This document shows, in pieces, positions 8,753-19,521 of a DNA stretch of 64,000 nucleotides. Location of the stretch: positions 2,976,001 to 3,040,000 of the forward strand of contig NZ_CP065217.1 of NCBI RefSeq assembly GCF_015767675.1, read 5' to 3'. The notes under the pieces were generated by a model, which made no database searches, was not told where the DNA came from, and saw only the letters and a list, made by a program, of their open reading frames with translations. Source of the stretch: Vibrio navarrensis (lineage in GTDB: Bacteria; Pseudomonadota; Gammaproteobacteria; Enterobacterales; Vibrionaceae). A program made the translations under genes and the position numbers. Each line of letters begins with the position of its first letter. The stretch's first letter is position 1.

Positions 8753-8812
8753 GCCAATTAACCAATATCTGGCGATGATTTCTTACACAATTTTGACGCG
8801 CTCAGCACATCT

Positions 8813-9709
8813 CTACTGCGGAAGATGGGACTGAGCATAGCTGATAATCGCTTGGGAGATTTCTTGCAAAATCCCCGTTTCCAATTGCCAATGATGCCAG
8901 TAAATACGGTTGGAGAGCAGAAAACCCGGAGTAATATCCACCAGTTCGCCCGCGGTTAACTCTCTTTCAATTTGCAATTTTGGGATCAAACAATAGGCGA
9001 TTCCCGATACGGCTAATCGAACAAACGCCTCAGAACTGCCCACGTTATGGTTGATTACGCTATCTCTGGCAATATTGAAGTGATCCGAAAGAAACTTGCG
9101 ATGTAAATCATCGTACTGATCGTAGGAAACCGCAGGCGCTTTGCTGAGCGTCTGGTAGTTCACGCCCTGCTGGAAATAGCGGCGAACAAAATCCGGGCTG
9201 GCCACACACACATAGTCCATTCGGCCTAAATAATCGGCTCGACACCCCGTAATTGGCTGAGATTCCAAACTGATCGCACCAGCTACTTCGCCACTTTTCA
9301 GCTTTTCAATCGAGCGCGACTCACCATAGATAGCCAAATTGAGCTCCACTTGTCGTTGCGTCATCACCTCTTTCAGCGCGGGCAAGAGCCAAGTCGCAAG
9401 GCTGTCAGCGTTAGTGGCCAGTGCCAACTGCACCGGTCTTGATACATCGTCGTTCATCAGTTCGGGAATCAATTCATGCTCAAGCAGGCGAATACGTCGA
9501 TATAAGCCAATTAATTTCTTGCCAACGGGGGTCGCTTTGGGTGGTTGCTCGCGAATCAATACGGGCTGTGCAAGGAACTTCTCCAACTGTTTCACTCGCT
9601 GGGAGATAGCCGATTGGGAGATAAACAGCTCCTCCGCCGCCCGCTCAAAACCGCCTTGTGTTACCACGGCATTAAGCGCTTCTATCCATTTGTAATCCAA
9701 TCCGCGCAT
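8813..9709 (-). CDS. argP: LysR-family regulator ArgP
   Basis: 298 residues. N-terminal winged HTH with [24 protein letters not shown], followed by a LysR effector domain. ArgP (IciA) senses lysine and arginine and activates the exporter gene argO. Identification rests on the [12 protein letters not shown] start, length, and the divergent argO 133 bases away, which is the conserved ArgP target. The intergenic region should carry the operator, though I could not define it by eye. Confidence 0.93.
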   Translation of the reverse strand: MRGLDYKWIEALNAVVTQGGFERAAEELFISQSAISQRVKQLEKFLAQPVLIREQPPKATPVGKKLIGLYRRIRLLEHELIPELMNDDVSRPVQLALATNADSLATWLLPALKEVMTQRQVELNLAIYGESRSIEKLKSGEVAGAISLESQPITGCRADYLGRMDYVCVASPDFVRRYFQQGVNYQTLSKAPAVSYDQYDDLHRKFLSDHFNIARDSVINHNVGSSEAFVRLAVSGIAYCLIPKLQIERELTAGELVDITPGFLLSNRIYWHHWQLETGILQEISQAIISYAQSHLPQ

Positions 9710-9842
9710 CCAAATAACCCACCCTGAACTAATAATTAGACATTCTTATATATGATTAAAATCATTAATTACACTTATTAAGATAAAAGGGATACCTTGC
9801 TCACATTCTCTTATCTGTATCACTTTTTATCTGAGGTTTACC

Positions 9843-10472
9843 GTGAATTTCTGGCTGTTATTACAGGGATTTGGCTTAGGCGCGACCATGATTATTCCCA
9901 TTGGTGCACAAAATGCCTTTGTGCTGAATCAAGGCATCAAAAGACAACATCATTTGACCACGGCCGCTATCTGCAGCGTACTGGATATGATTTTTATCTC
10001 TCTGGGTATTTTTGGTGGCGGCGCGATTTTGTCACAAAATGAGATGCTACTGACTTCCGTCACCTTAGGGGGAATTGCTTTTCTTGCCGTGTACGGTTTC
10101 ATGTCGCTGCGCAGTGCGCTAAAACCGGGCTACACTGCTGAAAATAAACAGGAGATTACGGCACGCGGGCGTCGTACCGTTATTCTTGGTGCTTTAGCGG
10201 TCACTGTACTCAACCCGCACCTCTATTTGGATACCGTAGTGATTCTTGGCTCAATTGGTGGTCAGTTTGAAGGAAATGATCGAATTGCTTTTGCTCTCGG
10301 CACCATTTTGGCTTCTTTTGTCTGGTTTTATACCTTATCGATTGGCGCCGCAAAGCTCGGCCCAACGTTGTCAAAACCAAAGGTAAAACGCGGGATCGAT
10401 ATGCTGGTAGCCGCCATGATGTTTACTATCGCCTTTGTGCTAACCAAAGGGCTATATCTGCAGTACAGCTAA
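9843..10472 (+). CDS. argO: Arginine exporter ArgO (LysE family)
   Basis: 209 residues, six predicted TM segments, inner membrane. The family signature GLGATMIIPIGAQNAFVLNQGIK begins near residue 11, and the second conserved motif LNPHLYLDTVVILGS lies near residue 121. LysE/ArgO proteins export arginine or lysine. The GTG start 9843 is preceded by GAGG at a suitable distance. It is divergent from argP and is followed by a terminator. Confidence 0.93.
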   Translation: MNFWLLLQGFGLGATMIIPIGAQNAFVLNQGIKRQHHLTTAAICSVLDMIFISLGIFGGGAILSQNEMLLTSVTLGGIAFLAVYGFMSLRSALKPGYTAENKQEITARGRRTVILGALAVTVLNPHLYLDTVVILGSIGGQFEGNDRIAFALGTILASFVWFYTLSIGAAKLGPTLSKPKVKRGIDMLVAAMMFTIAFVLTKGLYLQYS

Positions 10473-10510
10473 TCTTACGTGCACGGCATATTTTGTTTCC
10501 TGATAAAGAA

Positions 10511-10535
10511 AAAGCGAGGCTTTTCGCCTCGCTTT
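10511..10535. terminator. Bidirectional terminator between argO and mscS
   Basis: Stem AAAGCGAGGC/GCCTCGCTTT with a five-base loop. Confidence 0.85.
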
Positions 10536-10561
10536 GCGCTGTTCTCTATCAAGATAACAAG

Positions 10562-11425
10562 TTAGTTCATTTTGTTTAAGTGAACATCCATTTGTGGGAA
10601 TGGGATCTCGATACCGTTGGCATCCAACGCCTCTTTAATCGCCTGCATATTGTCAAAGTAGACTGGCCAGTAATCTGCGGTTTTCACCCAAGGACGCACA
10701 ACGAAGTTAACAGATGAGTCCGCCAGCGTGTGTACCCCAATAGTGATATCTGGATCTTTCAAAATACGCGGATCCTTTTCCAAGGTTTCACGCAACACCT
10801 GTTTGGTTTTCTTCAGATCCGATTTGTAAGAAACGCCAATCACCATATCTACACGGCGTGTTTCGTGACGAGAATAGTTTGTGATTGGTCCGCCAATCAC
10901 CGATGAGTTAGGTACCACCACCATTTTGTTGTCTGGCGTTTTGAGTACTGTTTGAAAAATCTGGATCGCTTCAACGCTGCCTGCAACGCCACCCACTTCA
11001 ACATAATCGCCCGACTTGAAAGGACGGAAAGCGACAATCAGCACACCTGCGGCAAAGTTGGACAAGGAACCTTGCAAAGCCAAACCAATCGCTAAACCAG
11101 CGGCACCAATCACAGCCACCACGGAAGCAGTCTGCACGCCAAGACGGCCAAGAGCAGCAATCAGCACAATGACAAACAAGAGGTAACGCACTAAGCCGTG
11201 AATAAACTGCACGACTGCCTTATCCATCTGTTTGCTTTCAAGTACTTTCGCGACGCTGTTTGCCACCGCTTTCACTATCATGTTACCAATGAACAGAATA
11301 ATGATGGCGGAAATAATATTCACGCCGTATTGAATAAATAGGTCTGAGTTGTTCGTCAGCCAAGTTTCAGCCTGTGCCAGACTGTCTACAAGTGGAGTTT
11401 CAATCCCCACAGATTCACCTGCCAT
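10562..11425 (-). CDS. mscS: Small-conductance mechanosensitive channel MscS
   Basis: 287 residues, matching E. coli MscS (286). Inner-membrane heptameric channel opened by membrane tension during hypo-osmotic shock. Seen: three TM segments, with the glycine/alanine-rich pore helix GAAGLAIGLALQGSLSNFAAG near residue 101, then the beta domain (FKSGDYVEVGGVAGSVEAI) and an alpha/beta C-terminal domain. Start ATG 11425 is chosen for the GAGGAAAG upstream; an in-frame extension to 11512 lacks support. Confidence 0.95.
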   Translation of the reverse strand: MAGESVGIETPLVDSLAQAETWLTNNSDLFIQYGVNIISAIIILFIGNMIVKAVANSVAKVLESKQMDKAVVQFIHGLVRYLLFVIVLIAALGRLGVQTASVVAVIGAAGLAIGLALQGSLSNFAAGVLIVAFRPFKSGDYVEVGGVAGSVEAIQIFQTVLKTPDNKMVVVPNSSVIGGPITNYSRHETRRVDMVIGVSYKSDLKKTKQVLRETLEKDPRILKDPDITIGVHTLADSSVNFVVRPWVKTADYWPVYFDNMQAIKEALDANGIEIPFPQMDVHLNKMN

Positions 11426-11587
11426 AATTTCTTTCCTCAATCTGTTACGAGCCTGTATGTATACGTGGCTATTTAGCGTGCCATTGATATGGGATACCCC
11501 ACAAGGCAGCACTCATATCAATCTGTACAAGGTTAAGCAATTCTCGTCATATGTGCCAGAAATTTCACCATAAGTGATTAACAAGCA

Positions 11588-11618
11588 TAAAAAAACCCGC
11601 TCAAATGAGCGGGCTTTT
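11588..11618 (-). terminator. Terminator after fbaA
   Basis: Minus-strand stem GCCCGCTC/GAGCGGGT followed by T7. Confidence 0.85.
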
Positions 11619-11637
11619 AGCAAAAATTTGCGACGAA

Positions 11638-12714
11638 TTACAGTACGTCTACTGCGTTCAGGTCAGCAAAGGCTTTCTCAAGGCGAGCAACCATAGAAGC
11701 CTGACCAGCACGTAGCCATACGCGTGGATCGTAGTACTTCTTGTTCGGCGCATCTTCACCCGTTGGGTTACCGATCTGACCTTGCAGGTAATCGTGGTTT
11801 TCGGCTTCGTACTTACGGATGCCGTCCCAAGTTGCCCACTGAGTATCGGTATCGATGTTCATTTTGATCACACCGTAAGAGATAGACTCTTTGATTTCTG
11901 CTTCAGTAGAACCAGAACCGCCGTGGAATACGAAGTTCAGAGAGTTCGCTGGAAGACCGAATTTCTCAGAAACGTACGCTTGAGAATCACGTAGGATAGT
12001 TGGAGTCAGAACAACGTTACCTGGCTTGTAAACGCCGTGTACGTTACCGAAAGAAGCCGCGATAGTGAAACGGTGGCTCACTGCGTTCAATTTCTCGTAT
12101 GCGTAAGCAACGTCTTCAGGAGAAGTGTACAGCTCAGAAGAGTCCATATCTGAGTTATCAACGCCATCTTCTTCACCACCAGTACAACCCAGTTCGATCT
12201 CGATTGTCATGTTCATTTTCGCCATGCGCTCTAGGTATTTAGCACAGGTTTCAACGTTCTCTTCTAGAGACTCTTCAGAAAGGTCTAGCATGTGAGAAGA
12301 GAATAGAGGCTTACCAGTTTGAGCGAAGAACTCTTCACCAGCGTCTAGCAGACCGTCGATCCATGGTAGAAGTTTCTTAGCCGCGTGGTCAGTGTGCAGA
12401 ATCACTGGCACACCGTATGCTTCAGCGACAGCGTGAACGTATTTCGCGCCCGCTACTGCACCAAGAATTTGTGCGCCTTGACCTTCCAGTTTAACGCCTT
12501 TACCTGCGAAGAAAGCCGCGCCACCGTTAGAGAACTGAACGATAACTGGTGCTTTCACTTTCGCAGCCGCTTCTAGTACACCGTTAACAGAATCTGTGTT
12601 CACACAGTTCACTGCTGGAAGAGCGAAGTTGTTCTCTTTAGCTACTTGAAATACTTTTTGTACGTCATCACCAGAGATAACACCAGGTTTTACGAAATCG
12701 AAGATCTTAGACAT
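11638..12714 (-). CDS. fbaA: Class II fructose-bisphosphate aldolase
   Basis: 358 residues; zinc-dependent cleavage of fructose 1,6-bisphosphate in glycolysis and gluconeogenesis. Seen: zinc/catalytic segment HTDHAAKKLLPWIDG near residue 108, the acidic stretch EIELGCTGGEEDGVDN near 181, zinc ligands in NVHGVYKPGNVVL and the C-terminal FHGGSGS phosphate loop. Start ATG 12714 (MSKIFDFV) is the family start; the longer reading to 12750 is not needed. It is third in the epd-pgk-fbaA order, and codon choice is that of a highly expressed gene. Confidence 0.96.
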   Translation of the reverse strand: MSKIFDFVKPGVISGDDVQKVFQVAKENNFALPAVNCVNTDSVNGVLEAAAKVKAPVIVQFSNGGAAFFAGKGVKLEGQGAQILGAVAGAKYVHAVAEAYGVPVILHTDHAAKKLLPWIDGLLDAGEEFFAQTGKPLFSSHMLDLSEESLEENVETCAKYLERMAKMNMTIEIELGCTGGEEDGVDNSDMDSSELYTSPEDVAYAYEKLNAVSHRFTIAASFGNVHGVYKPGNVVLTPTILRDSQAYVSEKFGLPANSLNFVFHGGSGSTEAEIKESISYGVIKMNIDTDTQWATWDGIRKYEAENHDYLQGQIGNPTGEDAPNKKYYDPRVWLRAGQASMVARLEKAFADLNAVDVL

Positions 12715-12832
12715 GGATGGAATCCTATTTATCTGTCGTTTTAAAAACAAAACTTGTTAAGTTTAAATTCTTGCAAACGTTTGCTCACAACGGGCGTCAT
12801 TCTAGCAGAAGAAACCGGCGCATGCAGCAAAC

Positions 12833-12856
12833 AAGAAAGCGGGAGATTTCTCCCGC
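12833..12856 (-). terminator. Terminator after pgk
   Basis: Minus-strand stem GCGGGAGA/TCTCCCGC followed by a short T-rich tract; transcription may partly read through into fbaA. Confidence 0.65.
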
Positions 12857-12870
12857 CCTCGACATATTGA

Positions 12871-14034
12871 TTAAGCTTTAGCGCGTGCTTCTAGCATTTC
12901 AACCGCTGGAAGTACTTTACCTTCTACGAACTCAAGGAACGCACCGCCGCCAGTAGAGATGTAAGATACGTCCGCTTTGATACCGAACTTGTCGATCGCC
13001 GCTAGCGTGTCACCGCCGCCTGCTACAGAGAATGCTGGAGACTTAGCGATCGCTTCAGAAATGCCTTTAGTACCCGCTTCAAAGTTTTTGAATTCGAATA
13101 CGCCTACCGGGCCGTTCCAAAGAATGGTTTTCGCGTTTGCGATGATTTCCGCTAGTGCTGCCGTTGAATCAGGGCCTAGGTCGAAGATCATGTCATCGTC
13201 TTGAACTTCAGAAACGTGTTTGATTTCTGCTTCTGCGTTCTCATCGAATGCTTTGGCACACGCAACGTCAGTGGCTACTGGAATCGCACACTCTTTCATC
13301 AGTTTTTGTGCTGTTTCCACTAGGTCAGCTTCGTACAGAGATTTACCTACATTGTGGCCTTCTGCTGCGATGAAAGTATTAGCGATACCACCACCAACAA
13401 CCAGTTGATCAGCGATTTTTGATAGCGACTCAAGCACAGTCAGCTTAGTAGAAACTTTAGAACCACCAACGATAGCCACTAGAGGACGCTCTGGGTTGCT
13501 CATCGCTTTACCTAGTGCATCTAGTTCAGCAGCCAGTAGAGGACCCGCACACGCTACGTCAGCAAACATGCCAACGCCGTGCGTTGATGCTTGCGCACGG
13601 TGAGCGGTACCGAATGCATCCATTACGAATACGTCACATAGTGCCGCGTATTTCTTAGAAAGTTCTTCGTCGTTTTTCTTCTCGCCTTTGTTAAAGCGAA
13701 CGTTTTCAAGAACAACCAATTCACCCGCGTTTAGCTCAAGACCGTCTAGGTAGTCTTTCGCCAGTTTCACTTCGCAATCTAGCGCGTCGTTTAGGTAGTT
13801 CACAACAGGTTGTAGAGAGAATTCTTCTGCGTATTCACCTTCAGTAGGACGGCCTAGGTGAGACGTCACCATCACTTTCGCGCCCGCTTCTAGGCACAGT
13901 TTGATCGTTGGCAGAGATGCGATGATACGTGCATCAGAAGTGACTTTGCCATCTTTAACTGGCACGTTAAGGTCAGCACGGATAAATACACGTTTACCTG
14001 CGAGATCCAGGTCAGTCATCTTGATTACAGACAT
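12871..14034 (-). CDS. pgk: Phosphoglycerate kinase
   Basis: 387 residues, the same as E. coli Pgk. Transfers the acyl phosphate of 1,3-bisphosphoglycerate to ADP. Seen: N-terminal substrate site [12 protein letters not shown], basic patch [11 protein letters not shown] near 62, hinge and ADP-site motifs [13 protein letters not shown] near 194 and [13 protein letters not shown] near the C-terminus. Start ATG 14034 (MSVIKMTD) is chosen over 14049. It lies between epd and fbaA, the classical gammaproteobacterial cluster. Confidence 0.97.
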   Translation of the reverse strand: MSVIKMTDLDLAGKRVFIRADLNVPVKDGKVTSDARIIASLPTIKLCLEAGAKVMVTSHLGRPTEGEYAEEFSLQPVVNYLNDALDCEVKLAKDYLDGLELNAGELVVLENVRFNKGEKKNDEELSKKYAALCDVFVMDAFGTAHRAQASTHGVGMFADVACAGPLLAAELDALGKAMSNPERPLVAIVGGSKVSTKLTVLESLSKIADQLVVGGGIANTFIAAEGHNVGKSLYEADLVETAQKLMKECAIPVATDVACAKAFDENAEAEIKHVSEVQDDDMIFDLGPDSTAALAEIIANAKTILWNGPVGVFEFKNFEAGTKGISEAIAKSPAFSVAGGGDTLAAIDKFGIKADVSYISTGGGAFLEFVEGKVLPAVEMLEARAKA

Positions 14035-14181
14035 GTTGTGTCCTCTCAAATATTAAAAATAAAGTTTTTGAAAACTCGGCAACCCTGCCAAGCCTGTTAA
14101 TTCTTTAAACTGGTCTTGATATGGAGTTACTAGCAATTTATTTCAAGCCTAGAAATAAATTTTCTCCGTGGCGACTACAGA

Positions 14182-15207
14182 CTACTTAGCCGCCTGCATT
14201 GCGAGCGCAGTATCCAGCATGCGATTCGCAAAGCCCCATTCGTTATCGCACCACACCAGCATTTTCACCAAATGCCCGTTACTGACTCGTGTCTGCGTTC
14301 CATCCACAATCGCACTATGCGGATCGTGGTTGAAATCGATGGAAACCAATGGCGCTTCAGTATAGTCAACAATGCCATGTAATGTACACTGAGACGCCTT
14401 CACTATGGTTTGATTTACGTCATTAACTTTCACATTTGTATTAATTGTGACGCTCAAATCCATCGCAGTGACGTTAACTGTCGGCACTCGCACCGAAATA
14501 GCTTCAAATTTGTTGGAAAATTTCGGGAATATTCTTTCAATTCCTTTATGCAACTTAGTGTCCACAGGAATGATGGACTGACTGGCAGCGCGAGTACGGC
14601 GCAGATCGGTGTGGTAAGCGTCAATCACCTGTTGATCGTTCATTGAGGAGTGAATGGTGGTGATGGTTCCAGATTCGATGCCAAAAGCATCATCGAGGGC
14701 CTTAATAATTGGCACGATGCAGTTGGTGGTGCAAGAGCCGTTAGACACAACTTTGTGCTGCGCGGTCAGCGTTTGATGATTGACGCCATAGATGATGGTG
14801 TTGTCCACATCGTTCGCGCCAGGATGAGAAAACAGCACTTTCTTCGCGCCTGCTTTGATGTGTTCTTGACCATCGGCTTGCGAGCCGTATACGCCAGTAC
14901 AATCAAGCACTAAATCGACTTCTAAATCACGCCAAGGGAGTAAATCGATGTCAGCCAGATGAAGAATACGCACCGTATCCATTTCACCGTTGCTGTGATG
15001 AATGTAAATGTGTTCTTGGTCATTGCTGATTTTCTTACCAAAACGACCATGCGAGGTGTCGTATTGCAGCAAATGGGCCATGGCATCCGGCTGGGCCAGT
15101 TCGTTCACCGCCACCACCTTGATCTGCTGATGCTTACCGCTCTCATACACGGCTCTTAAAACATTACGACCTATACGTCCAAATCCATTGATCGCAACTT
15201 TTAGCAT
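14182..15207 (-). CDS. epd: Erythrose-4-phosphate dehydrogenase
   Basis: 341 residues, GAPDH fold. Oxidises erythrose 4-phosphate to 4-phosphoerythronate in the de novo pyridoxal phosphate pathway. Seen: N-terminal NAD motif [13 protein letters not shown], catalytic cysteine in [13 protein letters not shown] near residue 155, and the Epd-type [16 protein letters not shown] segment. Position before pgk and after tktA separates it from glycolytic GAPDH. Start ATG 15207 (MLKVAING) matches the family; the ORF extends 63 bases further without a good site. Confidence 0.94.
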   Translation of the reverse strand: MLKVAINGFGRIGRNVLRAVYESGKHQQIKVVAVNELAQPDAMAHLLQYDTSHGRFGKKISNDQEHIYIHHSNGEMDTVRILHLADIDLLPWRDLEVDLVLDCTGVYGSQADGQEHIKAGAKKVLFSHPGANDVDNTIIYGVNHQTLTAQHKVVSNGSCTTNCIVPIIKALDDAFGIESGTITTIHSSMNDQQVIDAYHTDLRRTRAASQSIIPVDTKLHKGIERIFPKFSNKFEAISVRVPTVNVTAMDLSVTINTNVKVNDVNQTIVKASQCTLHGIVDYTEAPLVSIDFNHDPHSAIVDGTQTRVSNGHLVKMLVWCDNEWGFANRMLDTALAMQAAK

Positions 15208-15274
15208 AATTCCATCGCCCCACATTTTTTTCGTGTCACGCATAGTAACTGATCGAAAACCTTTGCGCATTAAA

Positions 15275-15301
15275 ATAAAAGCCGAGTCAGGTTGACTCGG
15301 C
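15275..15301 (-). terminator. Terminator after tktA
   Basis: Minus-strand stem GCCGAGTCA/TGACTCGGC with a three-base loop, followed by a T-rich tract. Confidence 0.85.
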
Positions 15302-15320
15302 TTGTTCCACTTTGTAGCGT

Positions 15321-17315
15321 TTAAGCGATGATTTCTTTCGCGGTGTTCACCACGTTTTCTACTGTGAAACCAAACATCTTGAACAGTTGGTCCGCTGGCG
15401 CTGATTCACCGAAGGTGGTCATACCGATGATGCGACCGCCAAAGCCGACGTACTTGTACCAGAAATCGGCAATGCCCGCTTCGATAGCAATACGCGCTGT
15501 TACGTCTGATGGCAGTACCGCTTCACGGTAAGCGGCGTCTTGTTTGTCGAATGCATCGGTTGATGGCATGGAAACCACGCGCACTTTCTTACCTTCTGCG
15601 GTTAGTTGCTCAGCGGCTTTCACTGCGAGTTCAACTTCAGAACCCGTCGCGATAAGGATAAGCTCAGGCTTGCCTTCGCAATCTTTCAGGATGTAACCAC
15701 CTTTGGCGATGTCTGTCACTTGCTGTGCCGTACGCTCTTGCTGCGCTAGGTTTTGACGCGAGAAAATCAGCGCTGATGGGCCATCTTTGCGCTCAATCGC
15801 CAGTTTCCATGCTACTGCTGATTCCACTTGGTCACATGGACGCCATGTGCTCATGTTTGGTGTTAGACGTAGCGATGCGATTTGCTCAACGGGTTGGTGA
15901 GTTGGGCCATCTTCACCCAAGCCGATAGAATCGTGCGTGTACACTTGGATGTTCTGAATCTTCATCAGAGCCGCCATACGCATTGCGTTACGTGCGTATT
16001 CCATGAACATCAGGAAGGTTGCGCCGTAAGGAACAAAACCACCGTGTAGTGCGATACCGTTCATAATAGCAGTCATACCAAATTCACGTACACCGTAGTG
16101 GATGTAGTTACCAGAGAAGTCGTTCGCTTCTAGAGATTTAGAACCCGACCACATGGTTAGGTTAGAAGGCGCTAGGTCAGCAGAGCCGCCCATGAATTCT
16201 GGCAGCATTTTACCAAACGCTTCTAGCGCGTTTTGCGATGCTTTACGTGACGCAATGTTTGCTGGGTTTGCTTGAAGATCAGCAATGATTTGGCTTGCTT
16301 TCTCTTCCCACTGCGCTGGCAGTTCGCCATTTACGCGGCGTTTGAACTCTGCGGCAAGCTCAGGGTACTCGGCTGCGTATGCCTCGAACTTCGCGTTCCA
16401 AGCGGCTTCTTTTGCAGCGCCTGCGGCTTTTGCATCCCACTGTGCGTATACATCAGCAGGGATTTCAAATGCTGGGTGTTCCCAACCTAGGAATTCACGC
16501 GCTGCGGCAATTTCTTCCGCGCCTAGCGGTGCACCATGACAGTCGTGCGAGCCTGATTTGTTTGGTGAACCAAAACCGATGATAGTCTTCGTACAAATTA
16601 GCGTAGGACGAGGATCCGCTTTAGCGGCTTCAATTGCTGCGTTGATCGCTTCAGCATTGTGACCATCCACTGCTGGGATAACGTGCCAGCCGTATGCTTC
16701 AAAACGCTTAGGCGTATCGTCAGAGAACCAGCCTTCGACGTGACCATCGATAGAGATGCCGTTGTCATCCCAGAATGCGATCAGTTTGCCTAGACCTAGC
16801 GTACCAGCAAGAGAGCAAGCCTCGTGCGAAATGCCTTCCATCAAACAGCCATCACCCATGAACACGTAAGTGAAGTGGTCGACGATGTCGTGGCCTTCTT
16901 TGTTGAATTGCGCTGCGAGCGCTTTCTCAGCCATTGCCATACCAACAGCGTTGGTGATGCCTTGGCCTAGCGGGCCAGTTGTTGTTTCGATGCCCGGTGC
17001 GTAGCCGTACTCTGGGTGACCTGGAGTCTTAGAGTGAAGCTGACGGAAGTTTTTCAGATCATCGATAGATAGCTCGTAACCGCTCAAGTGCAGTAGCGAG
17101 TAAATCAGCATAGAGCCGTGGCCGTTAGACAGTACGAAACGGTCGCGGTCCGCCCACTCTGGGTTTGATGGGTTGTGGTTTAGGTGGCCACGCCAAAGAA
17201 CTTCAGCGATGTCCGCCATGCCCATAGGTGCCCCTGGGTGGCCTGAGTTTGCTTTTTGTACGCCGTCCATGCTGAGTGCGCGGATTGCATTAGCGAGATG
17301 TTTACGAGATGGCAT
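15321..17315 (-). CDS. tktA: Transketolase
   Basis: 664 residues. Thiamine diphosphate enzyme exchanging two-carbon units in the pentose phosphate pathway. Seen: [20 protein letters not shown] near residue 22, the ThDP motif [14 protein letters not shown] near 155, the [14 protein letters not shown] motif near 467 and the C-terminal transketolase domain. Start ATG 17315 (MPSRKHLA) follows a good site (CAGGAG). It shares the neighbourhood with epd-pgk-fbaA but has its own terminator. With rpiA in the same window, two of the non-oxidative pentose phosphate steps are represented. Confidence 0.97.
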   Translation of the reverse strand: MPSRKHLANAIRALSMDGVQKANSGHPGAPMGMADIAEVLWRGHLNHNPSNPEWADRDRFVLSNGHGSMLIYSLLHLSGYELSIDDLKNFRQLHSKTPGHPEYGYAPGIETTTGPLGQGITNAVGMAMAEKALAAQFNKEGHDIVDHFTYVFMGDGCLMEGISHEACSLAGTLGLGKLIAFWDDNGISIDGHVEGWFSDDTPKRFEAYGWHVIPAVDGHNAEAINAAIEAAKADPRPTLICTKTIIGFGSPNKSGSHDCHGAPLGAEEIAAAREFLGWEHPAFEIPADVYAQWDAKAAGAAKEAAWNAKFEAYAAEYPELAAEFKRRVNGELPAQWEEKASQIIADLQANPANIASRKASQNALEAFGKMLPEFMGGSADLAPSNLTMWSGSKSLEANDFSGNYIHYGVREFGMTAIMNGIALHGGFVPYGATFLMFMEYARNAMRMAALMKIQNIQVYTHDSIGLGEDGPTHQPVEQIASLRLTPNMSTWRPCDQVESAVAWKLAIERKDGPSALIFSRQNLAQQERTAQQVTDIAKGGYILKDCEGKPELILIATGSEVELAVKAAEQLTAEGKKVRVVSMPSTDAFDKQDAAYREAVLPSDVTARIAIEAGIADFWYKYVGFGGRIIGMTTFGESAPADQLFKMFGFTVENVVNTAKEIIA

Positions 17316-17637
17316 GTCTGCTCCTGAGTGCATTAAGCGATGTAATAAGAAAAATTGCGCTGGCTATTTTCGCAAAGCAATCTCTGCTCTGCAAACGATT
17401 TACCCGAGAAATCCCCCTAGCAAACCATGCTCTACTTCACTGAAAGCGAAATAGAGCAAATTCTTCGCACTAGCAAGGCAAACGATTACTTTTGACTCAT
17501 ACTAAAAAATCACTTGTAATTCGAGTATTCAAAACTAGAATAGACGTCTAGATGTAGAAACACCTACAAATCGTATTTCATTCCCGGAGCTGAGAGCAAG
17601 TGTTCAGCTGCGAAAATCAATCAAAAGTGGAGCTCTC
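17316..17637. other. tktA-metK divergent promoter region
   Basis: About 320 AT-rich bases between divergent tktA and metK. It contains a MetJ-type operator at 17542-17557. No gene is seen. Confidence 0.6.
17542..17557. promoter_or_regulatory. MetJ operator (met boxes) upstream of metK
   Basis: A perfect met box AGACGTCT (17542-17549) is followed directly by a second, weaker box AGATGTAG. Tandem 8-base boxes of this consensus bind MetJ with SAM as corepressor, and metK is a known member of the regulon. It lies about 80 bases before the metK start. Confidence 0.7.
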
Positions 17638-18792
17638 ATGGCAAAGCACCTGTTCACTTCTGAGTCAGTATCAGAAGGCCATCCAGACAAAATTGCAGAC
17701 CAGATTTCTGATGCGGTTCTTGATGCGATTCTTGAGCAAGACCCGAAAGCACGTGTTGCATGTGAAACTTACGTAAAAACCGGCATGGTCATGGTCGGTG
17801 GTGAAATTACCACTTCTGCCTGGGTTGATATCGAAGAACTGACACGCGAAACCGTACGCGAAATCGGCTACGTTCACTCAGACATGGGCTTCGACGCCAA
17901 CTCTTGTGCTGTTCTCAACACCATCGGCAAACAGTCTCCTGACATCAACCAAGGCGTTGATAAAGCCGACCCTAAAGAGCAAGGTGCGGGCGACCAAGGC
18001 ATTATGTTCGGTTACGCATGTAACGAAACCGAAGTACTGATGCCAGCACCAATTACCTACGCGCACCGTTTGATGGAACGTCAAGCGAAAGTACGTAAAG
18101 ATGGCACGCTGCCATGGTTGCGCCCTGATGCGAAATCACAGGTTACTTTCCAATACGATCAAGGCAAAATTGTTGGTATTGATGCGGTTGTGCTGTCTAC
18201 TCAGCACTGTGATTCTATCTCAACACCGGATCTGCGCGAAGCGGTGATGGAAGAGATCATCAAGCCTGTTCTTCCTTCAGAATGGCTAAACAAAGAAACC
18301 AAGTACTTCATCAACCCAACCGGTCGTTTCGTTATCGGTGGTCCCATGGGTGACTGCGGTCTGACCGGTCGTAAGATCATCGTTGATACCTACGGCGGCG
18401 CAGCGCGTCACGGTGGTGGTGCTTTCTCTGGTAAAGATCCATCGAAAGTAGACCGTTCTGCCGCTTACGCAGCACGTTACGTGGCGAAAAACATCGTCGC
18501 AGCTGGCATGGCTGATCGTTGTGAAATCCAACTGTCTTACGCTATTGGTGTAGCGGATCCAACCTCTATCATGGTGGAAACATTCGGTACTGAGAAAGTG
18601 TCGCACGACATCATCATTGAAGCCGTTCGCCAGTTCTTCGACCTACGTCCATACGGTCTGCAAGAGATGCTGAATCTGCTTCAGCCAATCTACAAGAAGA
18701 CCGCTGCATATGGTCACTTCGGTCGCGAAGAGTTCCCTTGGGAAGCAACCGACAAAGCAGCACTACTGCGTGAGTTTGCTGGCATCAAATAA
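17638..18792 (+). CDS. metK: S-adenosylmethionine synthetase
   Basis: 384 residues, identical in length to E. coli MetK. Makes SAM from methionine and ATP. Seen: [20 protein letters not shown] with the catalytic His near residue 14, the [12 protein letters not shown] hexapeptide region near 116 and the phosphate loop [19 protein letters not shown] near 259. It is followed by a terminator, so it is probably monocistronic. The MetJ-like boxes upstream indicate end-product repression by SAM. Confidence 0.98.
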   Translation: MAKHLFTSESVSEGHPDKIADQISDAVLDAILEQDPKARVACETYVKTGMVMVGGEITTSAWVDIEELTRETVREIGYVHSDMGFDANSCAVLNTIGKQSPDINQGVDKADPKEQGAGDQGIMFGYACNETEVLMPAPITYAHRLMERQAKVRKDGTLPWLRPDAKSQVTFQYDQGKIVGIDAVVLSTQHCDSISTPDLREAVMEEIIKPVLPSEWLNKETKYFINPTGRFVIGGPMGDCGLTGRKIIVDTYGGAARHGGGAFSGKDPSKVDRSAAYAARYVAKNIVAAGMADRCEIQLSYAIGVADPTSIMVETFGTEKVSHDIIIEAVRQFFDLRPYGLQEMLNLLQPIYKKTAAYGHFGREEFPWEATDKAALLREFAGIK

Positions 18793-18812
18793 TCAGCCTC
18801 TTCTCGAACAGA

Positions 18813-18842
18813 AAGCCTCTGCTACAATGCAGGGGCTTTTTA
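18813..18842 (+). terminator. Terminator after metK
   Basis: Nine-bp stem AGCCTCTGC/GCAGGGGCT (one G-U pair) followed by T5. Confidence 0.8.
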
Positions 18843-18901
18843 TTATGCGTATAAATTGATTATGCGTAAGAAAACAAATTTCGCCGTTTGAAGAAGAGCC
18901 C

Positions 18902-19402
18902 ATGTTGCACCACGAACTAGCCGAACAATCCTCGCAAGTCCTCGCCCACTGTATCGCCTTAGCCGAGCAACGCTTTCAGCGCACTTTCCCTCTGCCCAAA
19001 CTCAGTTTTAACGTTCGAGGCAAAGTGGCGGGAAAAGCTTACTTGCAACTGAATGAGATACGCCTGAATCCCGTATTGTTCAAAGAGAACCCTGATGAGT
19101 TTTTGCAAGAGGTGATTCCTCACGAAGTCGCCCACCTCATCGCCTATCAGATATTCGGGCGCGTCAAACCTCACGGTAAAGAGTGGCAAGCGATTATGGA
19201 GCAGGTATTTCAGCAACCAGCAAGAACGACGCATCGCTTTAATATCCATTCGGTCCAAGGGAAAACCTTTCAATATCGCTGCGCCTGCGCCGAGTACCCA
19301 CTGTCAATTCGCCGCCACAACAAAGTGCAACGTCATCAAGCCAGTTATTGCTGCACAAAGTGCCGTCAGCCTTTGCAGTTTACCGGATTACAACTCAGTT
19401 AG
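18902..19402 (+). CDS. sprT: SprT-like zinc metalloprotease-fold protein
   Basis: 166 residues with the HExxH motif in [12 protein letters not shown] near residue 75 and a C-terminal zinc ribbon (CACAEYP..., CCTKCRQPL). The SprT family includes the eukaryotic DNA-protein crosslink protease Spartan; the role of bacterial SprT is poorly known. It sits between metK and endA, the order known from E. coli. Confidence 0.92.
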   Translation: MLHHELAEQSSQVLAHCIALAEQRFQRTFPLPKLSFNVRGKVAGKAYLQLNEIRLNPVLFKENPDEFLQEVIPHEVAHLIAYQIFGRVKPHGKEWQAIMEQVFQQPARTTHRFNIHSVQGKTFQYRCACAEYPLSIRRHNKVQRHQASYCCTKCRQPLQFTGLQLS

Positions 19403-19521
19403 CGGCCTCTCTAAGCTCGCCCTCAGCGCAGTTTTGACTCAGCTTTAACAATTCGCTCACTACTTCGCGGCAAAACTGAGTGCTACAATCTAAAAAGTCA
19501 TACTTTTCTAAGACTTTTTAG

